From Planctobacterium marinum (GTDB lineage Bacteria > Pseudomonadota > Gammaproteobacteria > Enterobacterales > Alteromonadaceae), in the NCBI RefSeq assembly GCF_020687805.1, contig NZ_JAJEWQ010000012.1, positions 1 through 43,372 of the forward strand: 43,372 bases of DNA. The letters are read 5' to 3'. A program made the position numbers and the translations under genes. Numbering within the stretch: the stretch's first letter is position 1; each line of letters begins with the position of its first letter. Positions 14,630-23,876 of this stretch are shown here, in pieces. The notes below the pieces were generated by a model. That model was not told where the DNA came from. It made no database searches and was given only the letters and a program-made list of their open reading frames with translations.

Positions 14630-15734
14630 CAATGTTGGTTTTTCTTCTGGCCCGTTGCAAATAACGCAACGCCTGTTCCACATCCCCCATCAGTGCATGC
14701 ACTTTTGCCATGCCGAAATAAAACTCGTGATGCGAAGCATCTAATCTGATGGCTTTTTTATAGTGAGACATGGCCGCGTGATAATTACTGGCTTCTAACT
14801 CCTGTTCCCCTAAATTGTAATGGTAATACGGATTAGAAAGTCGACGAGTTTCCACTTTTGCCAGCAGTTCTTTGGCTAACGCATAGCGCCCCTGATGTTG
14901 GTGCAACACAGCCAGATTTTCCATGATCGTCAGATTGTCCGGATTGAGTTTCAACGCTTCGTGATAGGTATTTTCCGCCCAGTCGTAATGCCCTGTCATG
15001 CGGTATAAAATGCCCATGTTTGCCCACGCATCCTGAAACTGCGAGTCAGTACTCACTGCCGCCCTGAAATAGGCGTAGGCCGTCAGATAATCAGATTTCA
15101 GTAAGGCATCAGCGCCTTTGTTGTTGTAAAACATGGATAACACGCGGTTTTTCCTGACCGATCTCGACGGGAAGTACTTCTTCGGTGAAAAGGGATCAAA
15201 ATCCACCACCATGGTATTGCTTTCTGCATAGACAATCGACGACTGCTCTTCCATCTCAGAAATACGCAAATTGATGTGGCCATTTAACAGACTGAAACCA
15301 TTTTTGCGGGTCCAATATTCGGGGATTTCAATTTCTCTGAAGGTAACGGTAAACCCCGCTTCCCGTGCCAGAGAATAAGTCATGATAGACAATGAAAGGC
15401 AGTTCGCACTGCGATTAATAAAGGTTTCCCGCGCGGTTGTATTGGCGCTGTTATCGTAAATCATATTAAAGCTGGACCGGTCAAATATCGCACTGATCAG
15501 CTCTTCAATAGAACCGGAGCGATCACGTTTGCTTTGTATATCAAAAACAAAACGTTTGGCTTCGTCGCTCAGCTCAAAGATCTCAGACTCGGTTTCCACC
15601 GGTACGCTTTCGTAACCGGAAAAGGATATATCCAGGAAGTGGGGATTTACCTGAACAGCGGATTGTTGCGTGGTCTGGCAACCGCTTACAAACAAGAGAA
15701 CCAGCACCAACGGCAGAAGATTTAACACGCGCAT
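14577..15734 (-). CDS. Lipoprotein with transglutaminase-like domain and TPR repeats
   Basis: The product is 385 aa. The signal ends in lipobox VSGC (Cys19). Residues about 75-185 look like a transglutaminase/cysteine-protease-like core: Cys112 (SANCLSLS), His153 (NGHINLRI) and Asp178 or Asp180 (VVDFDP) fall in the usual C-H-D order. Residues about 205-370 hold four to five tetratricopeptide repeats (for example FQDAWANMGILYRMTGHYDWA and YHYNLGEQELEASNYHAA). It is probably an envelope protein that binds partner proteins; catalysis is not shown. It overlaps the M28 peptidase gene and likely shares its transcript. Confidence 0.82.
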   Translation of the reverse strand: MRVLNLLPLVLVLLFVSGCQTTQQSAVQVNPHFLDISFSGYESVPVETESEIFELSDEAKRFVFDIQSKRDRSGSIEELISAIFDRSSFNMIYDNSANTTARETFINRSANCLSLSIMTYSLAREAGFTVTFREIEIPEYWTRKNGFSLLNGHINLRISEMEEQSSIVYAESNTMVVDFDPFSPKKYFPSRSVRKNRVLSMFYNNKGADALLKSDYLTAYAYFRAAVSTDSQFQDAWANMGILYRMTGHYDWAENTYHEALKLNPDNLTIMENLAVLHQHQGRYALAKELLAKVETRRLSNPYYHYNLGEQELEASNYHAAMSHYKKAIRLDASHHEFYFGMAKVHALMGDVEQALRYLQRARRKTNIDDLKDHYQHKMDLFAKL

Positions 15735-15829
15735 AGAGCACCTCCTACTTTTTTAACCTTAGTCCAATTCGGTGCTCCTCTCAAGGTTGTTGAACGTATA
15801 ATTCTCCTGATTCATCGCGTCCAGACACG

Positions 15830-16336
15830 CTAAAAAGGCATTGAGATTAACGCCTTTTTTTGCCGTAACTGAATACCTTCAGTTCGCATGATTTTAATGA
15901 GTTTCGTCAGGTCTTCCAGATTCAGGAACTCGCCCAGCCTGACCTGCTGACGAGCATCTTTGAGAAACAGCGGAAAAACATCTTCCGGATGAGTGGCGGG
16001 ATATTGAATTAATTCGGCCAATTTTCTGTTGAGCAACAGTTGTCGTTTTACCGACGGAAAACCAGATTGAAACGAAATGTATTCGCTGTTGAGCAAGACA
16101 ATTTGTCGCTGGTAAGTTGCTCTGGATACCAGATAAGTCAGTGCCAACAACAATCCCACTTCCAGGCCGGCAAACGGCAGAATCAGCCAGGCCCCCAACA
16201 CAAACCAGACCAGCGCGATACTGAGGCAAAATAGTGCGATCGCAGACACTATGATCAAACTTTGTCGCCAGCTCAGGGAACGGTTAGGCGTTAAGGTGAG
16301 CTGCACTGTGCCAGGCAGGCGCTTAAGTTTCACCAT
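15830..16336 (-). CDS. DUF2244 family membrane protein
   Basis: The product is 168 aa. Residues about 24-68 form two adjacent transmembrane helices with the family block GAWLILPFAGLEVGLLLALTY between and within them, followed by a cytoplasmic domain of about 100 aa with basic and leucine-rich helices. This matches DUF2244, a family often found near respiratory oxidase genes; its role is unknown. The ATG at 16336 gives the normal length, and longer in-frame starts lie inside the preceding gene. It overlaps the 3' end of the GGDEF-EAL gene by 14 bp, so the two are probably translated together. Confidence 0.85.
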   Translation of the reverse strand: MVKLKRLPGTVQLTLTPNRSLSWRQSLIIVSAIALFCLSIALVWFVLGAWLILPFAGLEVGLLLALTYLVSRATYQRQIVLLNSEYISFQSGFPSVKRQLLLNRKLAELIQYPATHPEDVFPLFLKDARQQVRLGEFLNLEDLTKLIKIMRTEGIQLRQKKALISMPF

Positions 16337-19300
16337 GGCTGAGATTAGCTTGCAAATACCCGTCAAACTCGGCCCGGCCCATCGGTCTGGCATAATAGAA
16401 CCCCTGGAAAAACTGACAGGTACGGGTCCTGAGAAACTCACTGTGCTGCTCGGTTTCTACACCCTCAGCCACCACCTGCAAACCCAGGTTTTGTGCCAGC
16501 CCAAGAATCGCCTCCACAATGGTTTCGTCTTTCTTATCGGTTCCAATGCCCGCTACGAAACTGCGGTCCAGTTTGACAATGTTAAGGGGCAAGCGTTTTA
16601 AATACGCAAAAGAGGAATAACCCGTACCAAAATCATCCAGCGAAAGTTGCACCCCCAATGCCTGAAAACGCTCCATGGTAGTAATGGCTTTTTCCGGGTG
16701 AGACATCAGGGCACTCTCAGTCACTTCAACTTTTAACGCCGAGGCCGGTAAGCCAAACTCATGCAGTAGCGAAACCATGCCTTCCGCCACCCCATCCTGC
16801 TCAAAGTGGGTAACGGACAAATTGATAGACAGGTAAAAGTCGGGAATGTTGGTGCGCCAGTGTTGCGTATCTGTCAGTCCGCGTCTTAAGGCGTCGTTAG
16901 TCATGGGGATGATCAGGCCAATCTGCTCGGCCATAGGGATAAAGACATTTGGCGGTACAATGCCGTCTTTGGTGACCCAGCGCAGTAACAGTTCTGCCCC
17001 CACCACCTGGCCGGTATTCGCGTCTAATATGGGTTGATAATAATTGACGAATTCCTGGCTGGCATGGGCCCGTTTGATCAACGATTCTTTTTGCAGGCGA
17101 TTGCGCACCTCGGTGTCCATAGACTCAGTATAAAAGTGATAGCATTTCCCGGGGTCCTTTTTAGCGTGGAACATGGCGATATCTGCGTCCCGCAACAAAT
17201 CTTCCGGTAACCGGGCATCACTGGGATACAAGGCAATACCAATACTGGGCGTAATACTGACACTGTGCTCGCATAACTCGATAGGTTCGGCGATACAGGC
17301 ACTTAACTCCAAAGCGACTTCGCCGACATGTGATACATTTTGAAAAGACTCCAGCAGCACCACGAATTCGTCGCCACCTAATCGCGCCACAGTATCCTGC
17401 TTGCGCACCCGTTCTTTTAAACGATTAGCAACCACCTGCAGCAATTTGTCGCCATAGTCATGTCCCAATGAATCGTTGATCTGTTTGAACCTGTCCAGAT
17501 CCACAAACAACAATGCCAGGGTGTTGCGATTGCGATCCGCCACCTGAATGGCGTGCTCGATGCGATCCAGTAATAACGTCCGGTTGGGTAACAACGTCAG
17601 GGCATCGTAATTGGCCAGCAGTTTGAGTTCTTCCTCTGCATTTTTCTGCTGAGTAATATCGGTAAAAATCACCACATAATGATTTTTTTCTCGATTTTCG
17701 ATACTGATCAAACTGATATTGATCAGCACCTGGCACCGGCCTTTGTCTCGTACTTCGATACTATCCTCACCGTGCCAATGCTCACCTATCCCCATCTGCT
17801 CCATGATCTGCCGGTATTTACGCATCTTGCTGCCCAAACCTCTGAACACGTCATCACCCAACGAGATCTGACTTTCAGGTGCATAGTTAAATGCCTTGTA
17901 AAAGGAATTATTCGCCATCACACCGTTAAAATCTGAGTCAATGATTAGCACCCAGTCCTTGGTATTGCGAAAGGCTTCGCCAAACACCAGTGCACTGGCG
18001 GCGGCTGTTTGTGCCTCATTCACATCCGTGAACAGCCCGGAAATGAGTCTCGGTTGACCGTTGGGGTTTCTCTCTAAAATTTGGCCAACATTGCGAAACC
18101 AGTGATAGCTATTGTCAGCCTGTCGCATGCGATAGGTAAAGGTAAACGCATCAACGGAGGCTGAATCAAACAGCGTTTTCCACTCCCGCATAAATTCTGA
18201 GCGATCATCTGGGTGAATTTTCAGACAATGCTGCCGGAAGGTTTGCTCTTGCTTACCTGCGTCGTAACCAACAATCCCTACATAGCGAATTAACCGGTCT
18301 TTGTCACTCCATTCCCAGGGTTCGCTCTGACTGGATTTTAACGCCAGTCTCAGGCGCTGCTCACTGTCCACCAGCTCTTTGTTCATCGCCAGAATAACGC
18401 GTTGTTTAATGCGTCTGCGATAGATAAAGGCAGCCAGTATGCATAACAGCAACAAAACGTAACTCAATCTGGCCCAGGGCGAATTCCAGGGAGCATAGGC
18501 GACATTCAGAACTATTTTACTGGGTCTGGTGGAAAAACCGGTTACCGGTGAGATTGCCCGGACGGTAAATTCGTAGGTGCCGGAAGCCAACTGTGAAAAA
18601 CGCGCCTCATTGGCGTAGGTGAGTGGATATTCCGTGAGTTCCCTGCCTTGCAGCGAATACTGATACTGCACCTGCTGTTGCTGTTCAAACCCCAGGGTCG
18701 AAAAACTGATGTGAATGCCGGCATCATTGTAATCCAGCTCAAACACTTGCTCAGCAAGGTTGCTGAAGGTAACCGGCGTGTCGCGATTTGCGATGTTAAA
18801 GTCATCAATTACCACCTGCTTGTGAGGATCTGTCCCCACCCCGATATTATCCGGGTTAAAAAGCGTAATGCCTTTTACACCGCCATACACCATTTGCCCG
18901 GAGCGTAGTTTTTTCCAGGCTCCGCCGTTATATTCGAGGGCTGCAAGGCCGTAAGACAAATCAAAGTTCATCAGATGGGCATTGTCCAGGCCCAGATTAA
19001 AAATTCCCCGATGCGAGCTAAACCAGACGCGCCGATTGCTGTCCTGCAACAAACCATAGGCCACCCCAATACCGGCAGACTTCAGGTGATTGGTTTGTTT
19101 CGCCAAGCTAAAATCTTCGTAATTTAAGGCCACCAACCCCTGGCTGGTAAAACTGAACCAAACCAGTCCGTTTTGTGGGTCCAGCGTCCAGCTGTCCACA
19201 TAAACAAACTCCTGCGGAGAATAGTTTTCCAGCTCATATATCAGCCGGGGTTCGAAACTTCGGGTATCCACGCCCCAAATTTGCCCTGAAACACTCAATA

Positions 19301-20882
19301 TCATGGTATCAGTACCGGGAATTTCACCGATAAAACCAAAGCTGAAATACGGATTAATCACCACTTTGAGATTCGTTAACTCGGTCAGTGTGCCGCTGTC
19401 CGGCATGTACAGGTAAAAAGAGTCCAGAGTGGAAAGCCAGATACGTTCTTTTGAATCCACAAATAAAAACGACTGCTGATCAGCAAATATGGCGCGCTGT
19501 TTTTCATCGGCTAACCGCACCGGAATTTGTTGTTTAGCCAGAAAATCAAAGCGTTTGATACCTTCACTGGTAGCCAGCCAAAGTTCATTTTCAGCGCGTT
19601 GTTGTATCTGATATACCTGTGACAACAGACCTTCCTGGTCATCCACCATAAACCAAAACTCACTGGTGTTTTGGTTCAGATCCAGGTGAGTCAGGCCATT
19701 AGAGGTCCCCAACCAAAGCTGATTAGGCGAGGTCTCTTCAATATCCCAAACCTCGTTACTACTCAGTATTTTTTGACCACGACCACTGTTGTAATAATTG
19801 CTAAACGCCTCGGTTTTGGGATTCCATAAATACGCCCCGCGCGCATTGGAGGCTAACCAGTAATTTTGGTTTTTATCTCTGAATAACTTAATGATCCGAT
19901 CGTTATAAATATCCTGATTGGAATTAGAAAATTGCAGTAACGTCTCCCGTTGTAAACTATCCAGATCAATGGCCAATAACCCTTTGTTTGAAGCGGCAAG
20001 GATGCGCTCATCTTCCAGTATCAAATCATGAAACTGCAGATTCGGGACTAAGGGTTTTACGAACAGCTGTTGGCTCTCTCCTTCCCCTGCAGAAAGCAAT
20101 TGTTCGTTTTCCAGTACGAATAGTCCATTGGCTGTCGCAACCCAAAGGCGGTCGTATTTGTCTTTCACCAGTTGCCGAACCCTTTGCTGGTATACATTGG
20201 ATTGTGAAGACGAGGCGACAGTGACAAACTCAATAGCCTGAGTACTGCCGTTATTTGCGGAGTATCGCACCAGTCCTTTATTGGTGCCCAGCCAGATATC
20301 CCCTGCGATATTGGCACTACTGGTGATAAATTGTTCATCCACAAAATTCTCCAGTTCCTGCGGCTCTTCAGAAAACTGCTGTTGTGCATGCGAATAGCTC
20401 AAAATACTGTTTGAAGTAAAAAACCAGGTGCTATTGGTTTCTTCATCGCTATGAAAGGTCAATACATCTCTTTCATAATCTTCAGCACTGGCCCAGTGTA
20501 GCTGCAATTCGTTAGTACTGGCATTGAAGCTATAGAGCCCGTGTTCAGAGACTGATATCCAATAAAGGCCGGTTCTATCCTGGGTGACAAAATAAATGTA
20601 GGCGCCGTTAAAAGAGGCAGATGAATGTTCAAAAGGGCGCACAGAATAGCCGTTGTAAACGTTAAGCCCCTCGGCTGTGCTCAACCAGATAAACCCCGTT
20701 TTATCCTGAAAAAAGTGATTAATTGTGCCCTGGCTTAACCCTTCTGAAGTGGAAATTCGCTGTAACGTCGCTGGTGTTGCTGCGGTAAAATGATGTTGTT
20801 CAGAGGCGAAACCTGACAGAGAAGATAACAGCAACCAGGCAGCGGTGAGTTGCCATCGACAAAGCAAACGTTTAAAAACCAA
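16323..20882 (-). CDS. Periplasmic propeller sensor with PAS, GGDEF and EAL domains
   Basis: The product is about 1519 aa. After a signal peptide comes a large two-component-regulator propeller made of repeats such as KTGFIWLSTAEGLNVYN, then a Y_Y_Y-type domain, one transmembrane helix at about residues 802-822, two PAS domains, GGDEF (RLGGDEFVVLLE near 1169) and EAL. The GGDEF motif is canonical, so cyclic-di-GMP synthesis is plausible. In the EAL domain the signature reads ELL (GAELLLRW) with the DDFGTGYSS loop intact, so activity is possible but not certain. The start is uncertain; TTG at 20882 with AGGA upstream and a good signal peptide is preferred over TTG at 20939. The ligand is unknown. 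Confidence 0.9.
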   Translation of the reverse strand: MVFKRLLCRWQLTAAWLLLSSLSGFASEQHHFTAATPATLQRISTSEGLSQGTINHFFQDKTGFIWLSTAEGLNVYNGYSVRPFEHSSASFNGAYIYFVTQDRTGLYWISVSEHGLYSFNASTNELQLHWASAEDYERDVLTFHSDEETNSTWFFTSNSILSYSHAQQQFSEEPQELENFVDEQFITSSANIAGDIWLGTNKGLVRYSANNGSTQAIEFVTVASSSQSNVYQQRVRQLVKDKYDRLWVATANGLFVLENEQLLSAGEGESQQLFVKPLVPNLQFHDLILEDERILAASNKGLLAIDLDSLQRETLLQFSNSNQDIYNDRIIKLFRDKNQNYWLASNARGAYLWNPKTEAFSNYYNSGRGQKILSSNEVWDIEETSPNQLWLGTSNGLTHLDLNQNTSEFWFMVDDQEGLLSQVYQIQQRAENELWLATSEGIKRFDFLAKQQIPVRLADEKQRAIFADQQSFLFVDSKERIWLSTLDSFYLYMPDSGTLTELTNLKVVINPYFSFGFIGEIPGTDTMILSVSGQIWGVDTRSFEPRLIYELENYSPQEFVYVDSWTLDPQNGLVWFSFTSQGLVALNYEDFSLAKQTNHLKSAGIGVAYGLLQDSNRRVWFSSHRGIFNLGLDNAHLMNFDLSYGLAALEYNGGAWKKLRSGQMVYGGVKGITLFNPDNIGVGTDPHKQVVIDDFNIANRDTPVTFSNLAEQVFELDYNDAGIHISFSTLGFEQQQQVQYQYSLQGRELTEYPLTYANEARFSQLASGTYEFTVRAISPVTGFSTRPSKIVLNVAYAPWNSPWARLSYVLLLLCILAAFIYRRRIKQRVILAMNKELVDSEQRLRLALKSSQSEPWEWSDKDRLIRYVGIVGYDAGKQEQTFRQHCLKIHPDDRSEFMREWKTLFDSASVDAFTFTYRMRQADNSYHWFRNVGQILERNPNGQPRLISGLFTDVNEAQTAAASALVFGEAFRNTKDWVLIIDSDFNGVMANNSFYKAFNYAPESQISLGDDVFRGLGSKMRKYRQIMEQMGIGEHWHGEDSIEVRDKGRCQVLINISLISIENREKNHYVVIFTDITQQKNAEEELKLLANYDALTLLPNRTLLLDRIEHAIQVADRNRNTLALLFVDLDRFKQINDSLGHDYGDKLLQVVANRLKERVRKQDTVARLGGDEFVVLLESFQNVSHVGEVALELSACIAEPIELCEHSVSITPSIGIALYPSDARLPEDLLRDADIAMFHAKKDPGKCYHFYTESMDTEVRNRLQKESLIKRAHASQEFVNYYQPILDANTGQVVGAELLLRWVTKDGIVPPNVFIPMAEQIGLIIPMTNDALRRGLTDTQHWRTNIPDFYLSINLSVTHFEQDGVAEGMVSLLHEFGLPASALKVEVTESALMSHPEKAITTMERFQALGVQLSLDDFGTGYSSFAYLKRLPLNIVKLDRSFVAGIGTDKKDETIVEAILGLAQNLGLQVVAEGVETEQHSEFLRTRTCQFFQGFYYARPMGRAEFDGYLQANLSHGET

Positions 20883-20992
20883 AAGGGGCAATCCTGATAT
20901 CAAAGAATCTATCAGCAAAGAATAGTAAAAATTTGGCAATTATCCCATTCAATTTAGGTTGATCGCCGGTAAAAGTCACAGGCTATTCCGGC

Positions 20993-21277
20993 TTACTGTT
21001 TTTTAGCAATCCTGAAGAGCAGTTTACCCATGATGTGTTGGCGGGCAACTTTACCGATTTTATCGCTACTGATGCTGCGGGTATCATCGCCTTTGAGCAT
21101 CACCCCCTGGCTATCAACACTGGCTACGCGTTTAATCAGCATTCCCAGATGTTCATGCTGAATCACCACCACATCATTGATGTTGATCCTGAAAAAATGA
21201 CGCAAGATAACGATAAAGTCACCGGGTTTACAGGTAGGCGTCATGCTGCTACCTGTCACTTTCAGGATTTTAATCAA
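20993..21277 (-). CDS. sodX: Ni-SOD maturation protease (S26 family, SodX-like)
   Basis: The product is 94 aa, a short S26 signal-peptidase-like enzyme. The catalytic Ser11 is in TGSSMTPT and the Lys49 general base in LIKRV; the PGDFIVI and KGDD blocks are also present. There is no membrane anchor, unlike LepB. Proteins of this kind next to sodN remove the leader of Ni-SOD to free its N-terminal histidine. The start is taken as TTG at 21277, which gives the usual MxKxxKVTG opening and an 8-bp overlap with sodN; longer frames run inside sodN. It is the last gene of the Fur-linked operon. Confidence 0.88.
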   Translation of the reverse strand: MIKILKVTGSSMTPTCKPGDFIVILRHFFRININDVVVIQHEHLGMLIKRVASVDSQGVMLKGDDTRSISSDKIGKVARQHIMGKLLFRIAKKQ

Positions 21278-21770
21278 GCCTGGGGTACACAACTTGTTCG
21301 TTGGGCAGATAAGGCGATGTGGTGATAAAGGTTTCCACACTCTTGGTCTGCCAATACATGGCTGCAAACTGATTCACCAGTTCCAGTAATTTTACGCCAT
21401 TGTCGCGTTGAATGGATTGTTTACAGGCCGAACCGGCCAGCATGATGCTGTGCACTAACTGATGAACGTTTGGGTGAGCGGTGATTTGTGGTTCTTTAAA
21501 ATAATCTCCCCAAATCACCACGACTTCGTCCTTCACCTTGGCTGCGTGCAATTCTTTTTCTTGCACCAGGCGGGTCAGCTTTGCCTGCTCATCCAAACTC
21601 AGGCTGTCTTTGTCTGACAGTTCGCCAATCAGATCCAAAAATCGAACAACACTGAGAGCGGCAAACTGTGCAATGGCCGGATCATAGACTTTACAGGGAA
21701 TATCGCAATGGGCTGATACCCGTTCAAAACCGCAAAGCTTGTCGATTAAATCGAGCGTGTTATACAACAT
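21270..21770 (-). CDS. sodN: Nickel superoxide dismutase
   Basis: The product is 166 aa. A 20-residue leader ends in RVSA, directly before the nickel hook HCDIPCKVYDP (His21, Cys22, Cys26 of the precursor; His1, Cys2, Cys6 after cleavage). These residues bind nickel and dismutate superoxide to O2 and H2O2. In most Ni-SODs the residue after the second Cys is Gly; here it is Lys. The remainder is a helical bundle of the expected kind, somewhat longer than the Streptomyces enzyme. The ATG at 21770 has GAGGG upstream; the overlap with the preceding small gene is 11 bp. Its place in a Fur-linked operon suggests it is made when iron is scarce. Confidence 0.95.
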   Translation of the reverse strand: MLYNTLDLIDKLCGFERVSAHCDIPCKVYDPAIAQFAALSVVRFLDLIGELSDKDSLSLDEQAKLTRLVQEKELHAAKVKDEVVVIWGDYFKEPQITAHPNVHQLVHSIMLAGSACKQSIQRDNGVKLLELVNQFAAMYWQTKSVETFITTSPYLPNEQVVYPRLD

Positions 21771-21993
21771 GATTTCCCTCCTGAGCATTGCCTCTGGTCT
21801 GCACAGATTTTTCCGTGAAGAAGTTGATTAAGCCGAAAAGCACTGCGATCAAAGTAATGAAAAATGTTGCCAACAACGCATAGTGATAGAGATCGGCACT
21901 CCAGTGACTATGGTCATGTCCGGCATGCGCAAAAACATGGGGAGCGATAAAAAGCAGGCACAATAAGGACAGCTTTCCGAGGAACTTTAACAT
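21760..21993 (-). CDS. Small His-rich membrane protein in the sodN operon
   Basis: The product is 77 aa with a signal peptide (cleavage near VFA, residue 22), then a short histidine-rich stretch AHAGHDHSHWSADLYHY and one transmembrane helix at about residues 40-60 (LLATFFITLIAVLFGLINFF). The His cluster would face the periplasm or lie at the membrane surface. The ATG at 21993 overlaps the stop of the gene before it, and its own stop overlaps the sodN start, so it is tightly coupled to sodN. A role in nickel binding or delivery to Ni-SOD is an attractive inference. No family is recognised. Confidence 0.75.
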   Translation of the reverse strand: MLKFLGKLSLLCLLFIAPHVFAHAGHDHSHWSADLYHYALLATFFITLIAVLFGLINFFTEKSVQTRGNAQEGNHVV

Positions 21994-22469
21994 AAGAACT
22001 CCTTTCGGTATTGATTAGATAATTCCGCCATTTGGTGTAAATGACCAGCTTGAAATGATTGGGGATGCTCCTTTTTATGCAGCATTAATGCTGTATAAGT
22101 TCGCCTCGCACCCCAAAAGGCGATGTCCTGGTTCTGCTCCGACTGATGCGATACGGAATGAATCAGTTGCATCATCTTTTCATGAACGCTTAATAACTCG
22201 CTGAGACACTGATTTGGTTGTTCCAACGCCAGATAACAATCAGCCAGATTGTGATAGCTGACGATGACGGCCATGATTGCCATTCGAAAATCACTGTAGT
22301 TATCCTGCAACCTGGTGGCGAGAGAGATGGCCTGCTGATAGCGCGCAATTGCGATACGGAACTCCTGAGCCTCAAAGTACTCATTGCCTTGTCGTATAAC
22401 GAATTGCCACTCTTCGTACAATTCCTCCGGGTTCGGATACAATGCTCGCGCTGCAGTCGCCATCATCAT
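21987..22469 (-). CDS. Helical-repeat protein of unknown function
   Basis: The product is 160 aa, all helical, with TPR-like segments (YFEAQEFRIAIARYQQAI and YHNLADCYLALEQPNQCL). It is soluble and has no signal peptide. The first of three consecutive ATGs at 22469 is used; AAAGGAGG, which covers the end of fumC, is the ribosome-binding site. Only one base separates it from fumC. It occupies the place of orfX, the small gene between fumC and sodA in the Fur-controlled P. aeruginosa operon, but homology to OrfX was not tested. Function unknown; a chaperone or adaptor role is a guess. Confidence 0.75.
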   Translation of the reverse strand: MMMATAARALYPNPEELYEEWQFVIRQGNEYFEAQEFRIAIARYQQAISLATRLQDNYSDFRMAIMAVIVSYHNLADCYLALEQPNQCLSELLSVHEKMMQLIHSVSHQSEQNQDIAFWGARRTYTALMLHKKEHPQSFQAGHLHQMAELSNQYRKEFLC

Positions 22470-22470
22470 C

Positions 22471-23847
22471 TTAGCCTCCTTTGGTCAGTTTCTTAGGTGA
22501 TAACATTTCTTGTAATTCAGTTACCGAAAAGTCTGTTTCTTCAGCGGCGACATCGACTACGGGTCGCCCCTGAGCATAGGCTTTCTTGGCAATCTCAGCG
22601 GCTTTGTTGTAACCAATAATAGAGTTGAGGGCTGTTACCAAAATGGGATTCCGATCTAGTGCATGATTTAAGTTATCCTCATTTATGGTAAAGCCCTCAA
22701 TAGCCTTGTCTGCCAGTAATACCGCACTATTACTGAGCAGTTGTATGTTTTGCAGCAGGTTGCTGGCGATCATCGGCAACATCACGTTCAGTTCAAAATT
22801 ACCCGATTGCCCTCCCACAGTGATCGCGGTGTCATTACCAATAACCTGAGCACAGGCCATGGCCACCGATTCGGGCACCACCGGATTGACCTTGCCCGGC
22901 ATAATGGAAGAACCCGGTTGCAACGCCGGTAAGGCGATTTCCCCTAAACCGGCGAGGGGGCCAGAATTCATCCAGCGTAAATCATTGGCGAATTTCATCA
23001 GCGTGACTGCAATGGACTTAAGAACACCGGAAATGGTCACTACGGTATCTTGTGACGAAATCAGCGGGAAAAAGTTACCCACGGTTTTAAACGCCACATC
23101 CGTTTTGGTTTCCAGCAATTGGCAAAACGTTTTGGCAAATTCCGGGTGGGCGTTAATTCCCGTGCCTACTGCTGTGCCCCCCTGCGCTAACTTGTGGAGC
23201 GACGGCAATACCGCTTCCAGGTTGCGCAGTTGTTGTTCAACCTGATTTGTCCAGCCAGTTAGCACCTGCCCCATCGTCACCGGCATAGCATCCATTAAGT
23301 GCGTTCGGCCAGTTTTACAATGATGCCCCACCTCTTCAGCTTTACTTTTTAAGATACGACGTAAGTGTAATAAAGCGGGTAGTAGTTGATTGTTGATTTC
23401 CAGGGCCGCACTGACGTGAATGGTCGTGGGAATGACATCGTTGCTGCTTTGCCCATAATTAACATGGTCATTGGGGTGAATGGCCAACTCCGAGTCAGCA
23501 CTTGCCACCCTGGCTATTACTTCATTGGCATTCATGTTGCTGCTTGTACCCGAGCCGGTTTGAAACACATCAACGGGAAAATGACTCATTAAATCCGCTT
23601 GTGCGAGCAAGCTTAGGCAGGCTTTCTGAATAGCTTCAGCCTGCTTTTCGGTCAAACCACCCAGGCGACCATTGGCCTCCGCCGCCACCTGCTTTACCAA
23701 CAAAAGCGCTTTGATAAACGGTTCAGGCATCCGGCAACCACTGACCGGAAAATTATTGATCGCTCTTTGGGTTTGCGCGCCGTACAGGGCATCAGCAGGC
23801 ACTTCAAGTTGGCCCATACTGTCTTTTTCAATGCGTTTACCGCTCAT
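22471..23847 (-). CDS. fumC: Class II fumarate hydratase (iron-independent)
   Basis: The product is 458 aa and interconverts fumarate and L-malate in the TCA cycle without an Fe-S cluster. The signature GSSIMPGKVNP is present, as are SGTSSNMNANEV and the catalytic GRTHLMDAMPV region. The length is typical of the FumC/aspartase superfamily, and the GSSIMPGKVNP form with the HPNDHVN block supports fumarase rather than aspartase or argininosuccinate lyase. It is the third gene of a Fur-linked operon, which fits the known use of FumC in place of the Fe-S fumarases when iron is low or oxidants are present. Confidence 0.96.
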   Translation of the reverse strand: MSGKRIEKDSMGQLEVPADALYGAQTQRAINNFPVSGCRMPEPFIKALLLVKQVAAEANGRLGGLTEKQAEAIQKACLSLLAQADLMSHFPVDVFQTGSGTSSNMNANEVIARVASADSELAIHPNDHVNYGQSSNDVIPTTIHVSAALEINNQLLPALLHLRRILKSKAEEVGHHCKTGRTHLMDAMPVTMGQVLTGWTNQVEQQLRNLEAVLPSLHKLAQGGTAVGTGINAHPEFAKTFCQLLETKTDVAFKTVGNFFPLISSQDTVVTISGVLKSIAVTLMKFANDLRWMNSGPLAGLGEIALPALQPGSSIMPGKVNPVVPESVAMACAQVIGNDTAITVGGQSGNFELNVMLPMIASNLLQNIQLLSNSAVLLADKAIEGFTINEDNLNHALDRNPILVTALNSIIGYNKAAEIAKKAYAQGRPVVDVAAEETDFSVTELQEMLSPKKLTKGG

Positions 23848-23876
23848 TGAATTACTTCCTTTACACTGTTCATCAT

